From Actinomycetales bacterium (GTDB lineage: Bacteria > Actinomycetota > Actinomycetes > Actinomycetales > Beutenbergiaceae): 6,757 nucleotides of DNA. This document shows positions 5,565 through 6,757 of this stretch, piece after piece. Below the pieces are notes generated by a model that worked only from the letters and a program-made list of their open reading frames with translations, ran no database searches and was not told the DNA's origin. Location: NCBI GenBank assembly GCA_016649925.1, contig JAENWO010000134.1, positions 1 to 6,757 of the forward strand, read 5' to 3'. The position numbers were made by a program, and so were the translations under genes. Each line of letters begins with the position of its first letter. Position 1 is the stretch's first letter.

Positions 5565-6701
5565 ATGGCAGTGGCATCCGATCGCGTGAGAACAGCTCTG
5601 GAGTCGGTTCTGGACCCCGAGATCCGCCGTCCGATCACCGAGCTCGACATGGTCCGCTCGATCGACGTCGAGGAGACCGCCGACGGCGCCGTCGTCACCG
5701 TCGGCATCAACCTCACGACGGCCGGCTGCCCGCTGAGGGACACCATCACCAAGGACGTGACGAACGCCGTCGAGGCGCTCGACGGCGTCGCCCGCGCCGT
5801 CGTGCAAATGTCCGTGATGAGCGACGAGCAGCGCACCGGGCTGCGCACGAAGCTGCGCGGCGGCATCGCCGAACCGGTCATCCCGTTCACCCAGCCGGGG
5901 AACCTCACCCGGGTCTACGCCATCGCCTCGGGCAAGGGCGGCGTCGGGAAGTCCACCGTAACCGCGAACCTCGCCGCGGCGATGGCCGCCGACGGGCTCA
6001 AGGTGGGCGTGCTTGACGCGGACGTCTACGGCTTCTCGATCCCCCGCATGCTCGGGGTCCAGCACTCGCCGACGAAGGTCGACGACATGATCCTGCCGCC
6101 TGTGGTGGCCGACGTGAAGGTCATCTCGATCGGGATGTTCACCCAGCCCGGACGTCCCGTGGTGTGGCGCGGCCCGATGCTCCACCGAGCGCTGCAGCAG
6201 TTCCTCGCGGACGTGTTCTGGGGCGACCTGGACGTGCTGCTGCTCGACCTGCCCCCCGGCACCGGTGACATCGCCATCTCGGTCGCGCAGATGCTGCCCG
6301 ATGCGGAGCTGATCGTGGTGACCACCCCGCAGCTCGCCGCAGCGGAGGTGGCCGAACGCGCCGGGTCCATGGCGCAGCAGACGAACCAGCGGATCGCCGG
6401 TGTCATCGAGAACATGTCGTGGCTCGTCCAGCCGGACGGTTCCCGGCTCGAGCTCTTCGGCTCAGGCGGGGGTCAGCGCGTTGCCAACCGGCTCAGCGAG
6501 GTGCTCGGCACGCAGGTGCCGCTCCTGGGTCAGGTACCGCTGGAGATCGCGCTGCGCGAGGGCGGGGACGCCGGGTTGCCCCTGGTGCTCAGCGACGAGG
6601 ACTCCGTTGCCGGCGAGGCGCTGCGCGGCATCGCCCGCGCTCTGGGGCACCGCTCCCGCGGACTCGCTGGGCGCAAGCTCGCGATCTCGCCCGTCTCCTG
6701 A
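5565..6701 (+). CDS. mrp: Mrp/ApbC/NBP35-type iron-sulfur cluster carrier ATPase
   Basis: The 378-residue product is a P-loop ATPase thought to carry and deliver iron-sulfur clusters to apoproteins in the cytosol. Residues 1-90 form the MIP18/DUF59 domain (VLDPEIRRPITELDMV, then TTAGCPLRDTITKDV with conserved C55). The ParA/MinD-like ATPase domain spans about 115-360: deviant Walker A at 123-131 (GKGGVGKST, signature lysine K124, P-loop K129), DADVYG at 151-156, and Walker B with LLLDLPPGTGD (225-235). Further family motifs are GPM (203-205), VVTTPQ (251-256) and VIENMSW (280-286). The two cysteines (CxxC) that follow ENMS in many Mrp/ApbC proteins are absent; the stretch reads WLVQPDGSRLELFG, and C55 is the only cysteine I find. 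From memory the mycobacterial Mrp also lacks this pair. The length is normal for the fused family. The ATG has no ribosome site and lies seven bases after TAGACT. The 3' end is four bases from the convergent TatB-like gene. Confidence 0.95.
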   Translation: MAVASDRVRTALESVLDPEIRRPITELDMVRSIDVEETADGAVVTVGINLTTAGCPLRDTITKDVTNAVEALDGVARAVVQMSVMSDEQRTGLRTKLRGGIAEPVIPFTQPGNLTRVYAIASGKGGVGKSTVTANLAAAMAADGLKVGVLDADVYGFSIPRMLGVQHSPTKVDDMILPPVVADVKVISIGMFTQPGRPVVWRGPMLHRALQQFLADVFWGDLDVLLLDLPPGTGDIAISVAQMLPDAELIVVTTPQLAAAEVAERAGSMAQQTNQRIAGVIENMSWLVQPDGSRLELFGSGGGQRVANRLSEVLGTQVPLLGQVPLEIALREGGDAGLPLVLSDEDSVAGEALRGIARALGHRSRGLAGRKLAISPVS

Positions 6702-6705
6702 AGCC

Positions 6706-6757
6706 TCAGGTCGCTTCGTCGTCGAACGGGGCCGGACCGGCAGGCACCAGAGCGAGG
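6706..6757 (-). CDS. C-terminal end of a convergent gene, probably twin-arginine translocase TatB
   Basis: Only the last 16 codons and the stop are in the window. The minus strand reads LALVPAGPAPFDDEAT followed by TGA (6708-6706). Actinobacterial TatB proteins have a variable, proline-rich tail; as I recall, the Mycobacterium tuberculosis protein ends in PFDSDAT, close to PFDDEAT here. In mycobacteria tatB also lies a few genes from mrp. TatB is the membrane-anchored receptor subunit that, with TatC, recognises folded proteins carrying twin-arginine signals. The conserved N-terminal helix that would prove the assignment is beyond the right edge. The call rests on a short tail and on position, so it is tentative. 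Confidence 0.55.
   Translation of the reverse strand, partial: LALVPAGPAPFDDEAT

Noticed and set aside
4797..5589. Short plus-strand open frames in the region between DUF1003 and mrp
   Set aside because: They are Ser/Arg/Pro/Thr-rich shadows; the coding signal in this region is on the minus strand, in the reconstructed pseudogene.
5556..6185. 209-codon minus-strand open frame over the start of mrp
   Set aside because: It is antisense to the MIP18 and Walker A regions of a clearly functional gene and has no recognisable domain.

Overview
The base composition is very GC-rich, with codons ending mostly in G or C. The gene set is a metal-dependent Xaa-Pro aminopeptidase, a YflT-type stress protein, an MgtE-N/CBS protein, DUF1003, a mycothiol-enzyme relative and an Mrp/ApbC ATPase next to a TatB-like tail. 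Together these point to a high-GC actinobacterium, probably Micrococcales-like; the genus cannot be read from the sequence. Mycothiol chemistry and start codons without ribosome sites behind TANNNT boxes fit the same group.

Layout from left to right. An aminopeptidase P gene enters from the left edge (+). It is coupled by a 4-base overlap to a DUF2079 polytopic membrane protein (+). These converge on a small YflT/general-stress membrane protein (-), with four perfect copies of a 14-bp repeat packed between the two stop codons. A 62-bp divergent region then separates the stress gene from a two-gene operon (+): a soluble PRC-like/MgtE_N/CBS protein that lacks the magnesium channel, overlapping a DUF1003 membrane protein. 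Next, on the - strand, lies a broken gene for a mycothiol-dependent maleylpyruvate isomerase-family protein, visible only when four reading-frame segments are joined. It converges on the DUF1003 gene across an 18-bp tandem duplication. Then comes a complete mrp/apbC-type Fe-S carrier ATPase gene (+), and the last codons of a convergent - strand gene that looks like tatB.

How the genes may work together. The aminopeptidase and DUF2079 genes form one transcription unit without an obvious functional link. The YflT, MgtE_N/CBS, DUF1003 and mrp genes form a neighbourhood that, from memory, is also seen in mycobacteria (around Rv1229c to Rv1234, with tatB at Rv1224). A sensor-like soluble protein made together with a small membrane protein, beside a stress protein, suggests an envelope or ion-stress module, but this is inference.

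The most notable points are the cryptic pseudogene (three single-base losses plus one in-frame stop), tandem duplications placed at the 3' ends of both convergent gene pairs, a repeated promoter design (TANNNT-like box, seven bases, start codon) that predicts leaderless mRNAs for three genes, a transporter-less MgtE, and an Mrp without the CxxC iron-sulfur motif. I found no RNA gene, insertion sequence, phage gene or CRISPR array.
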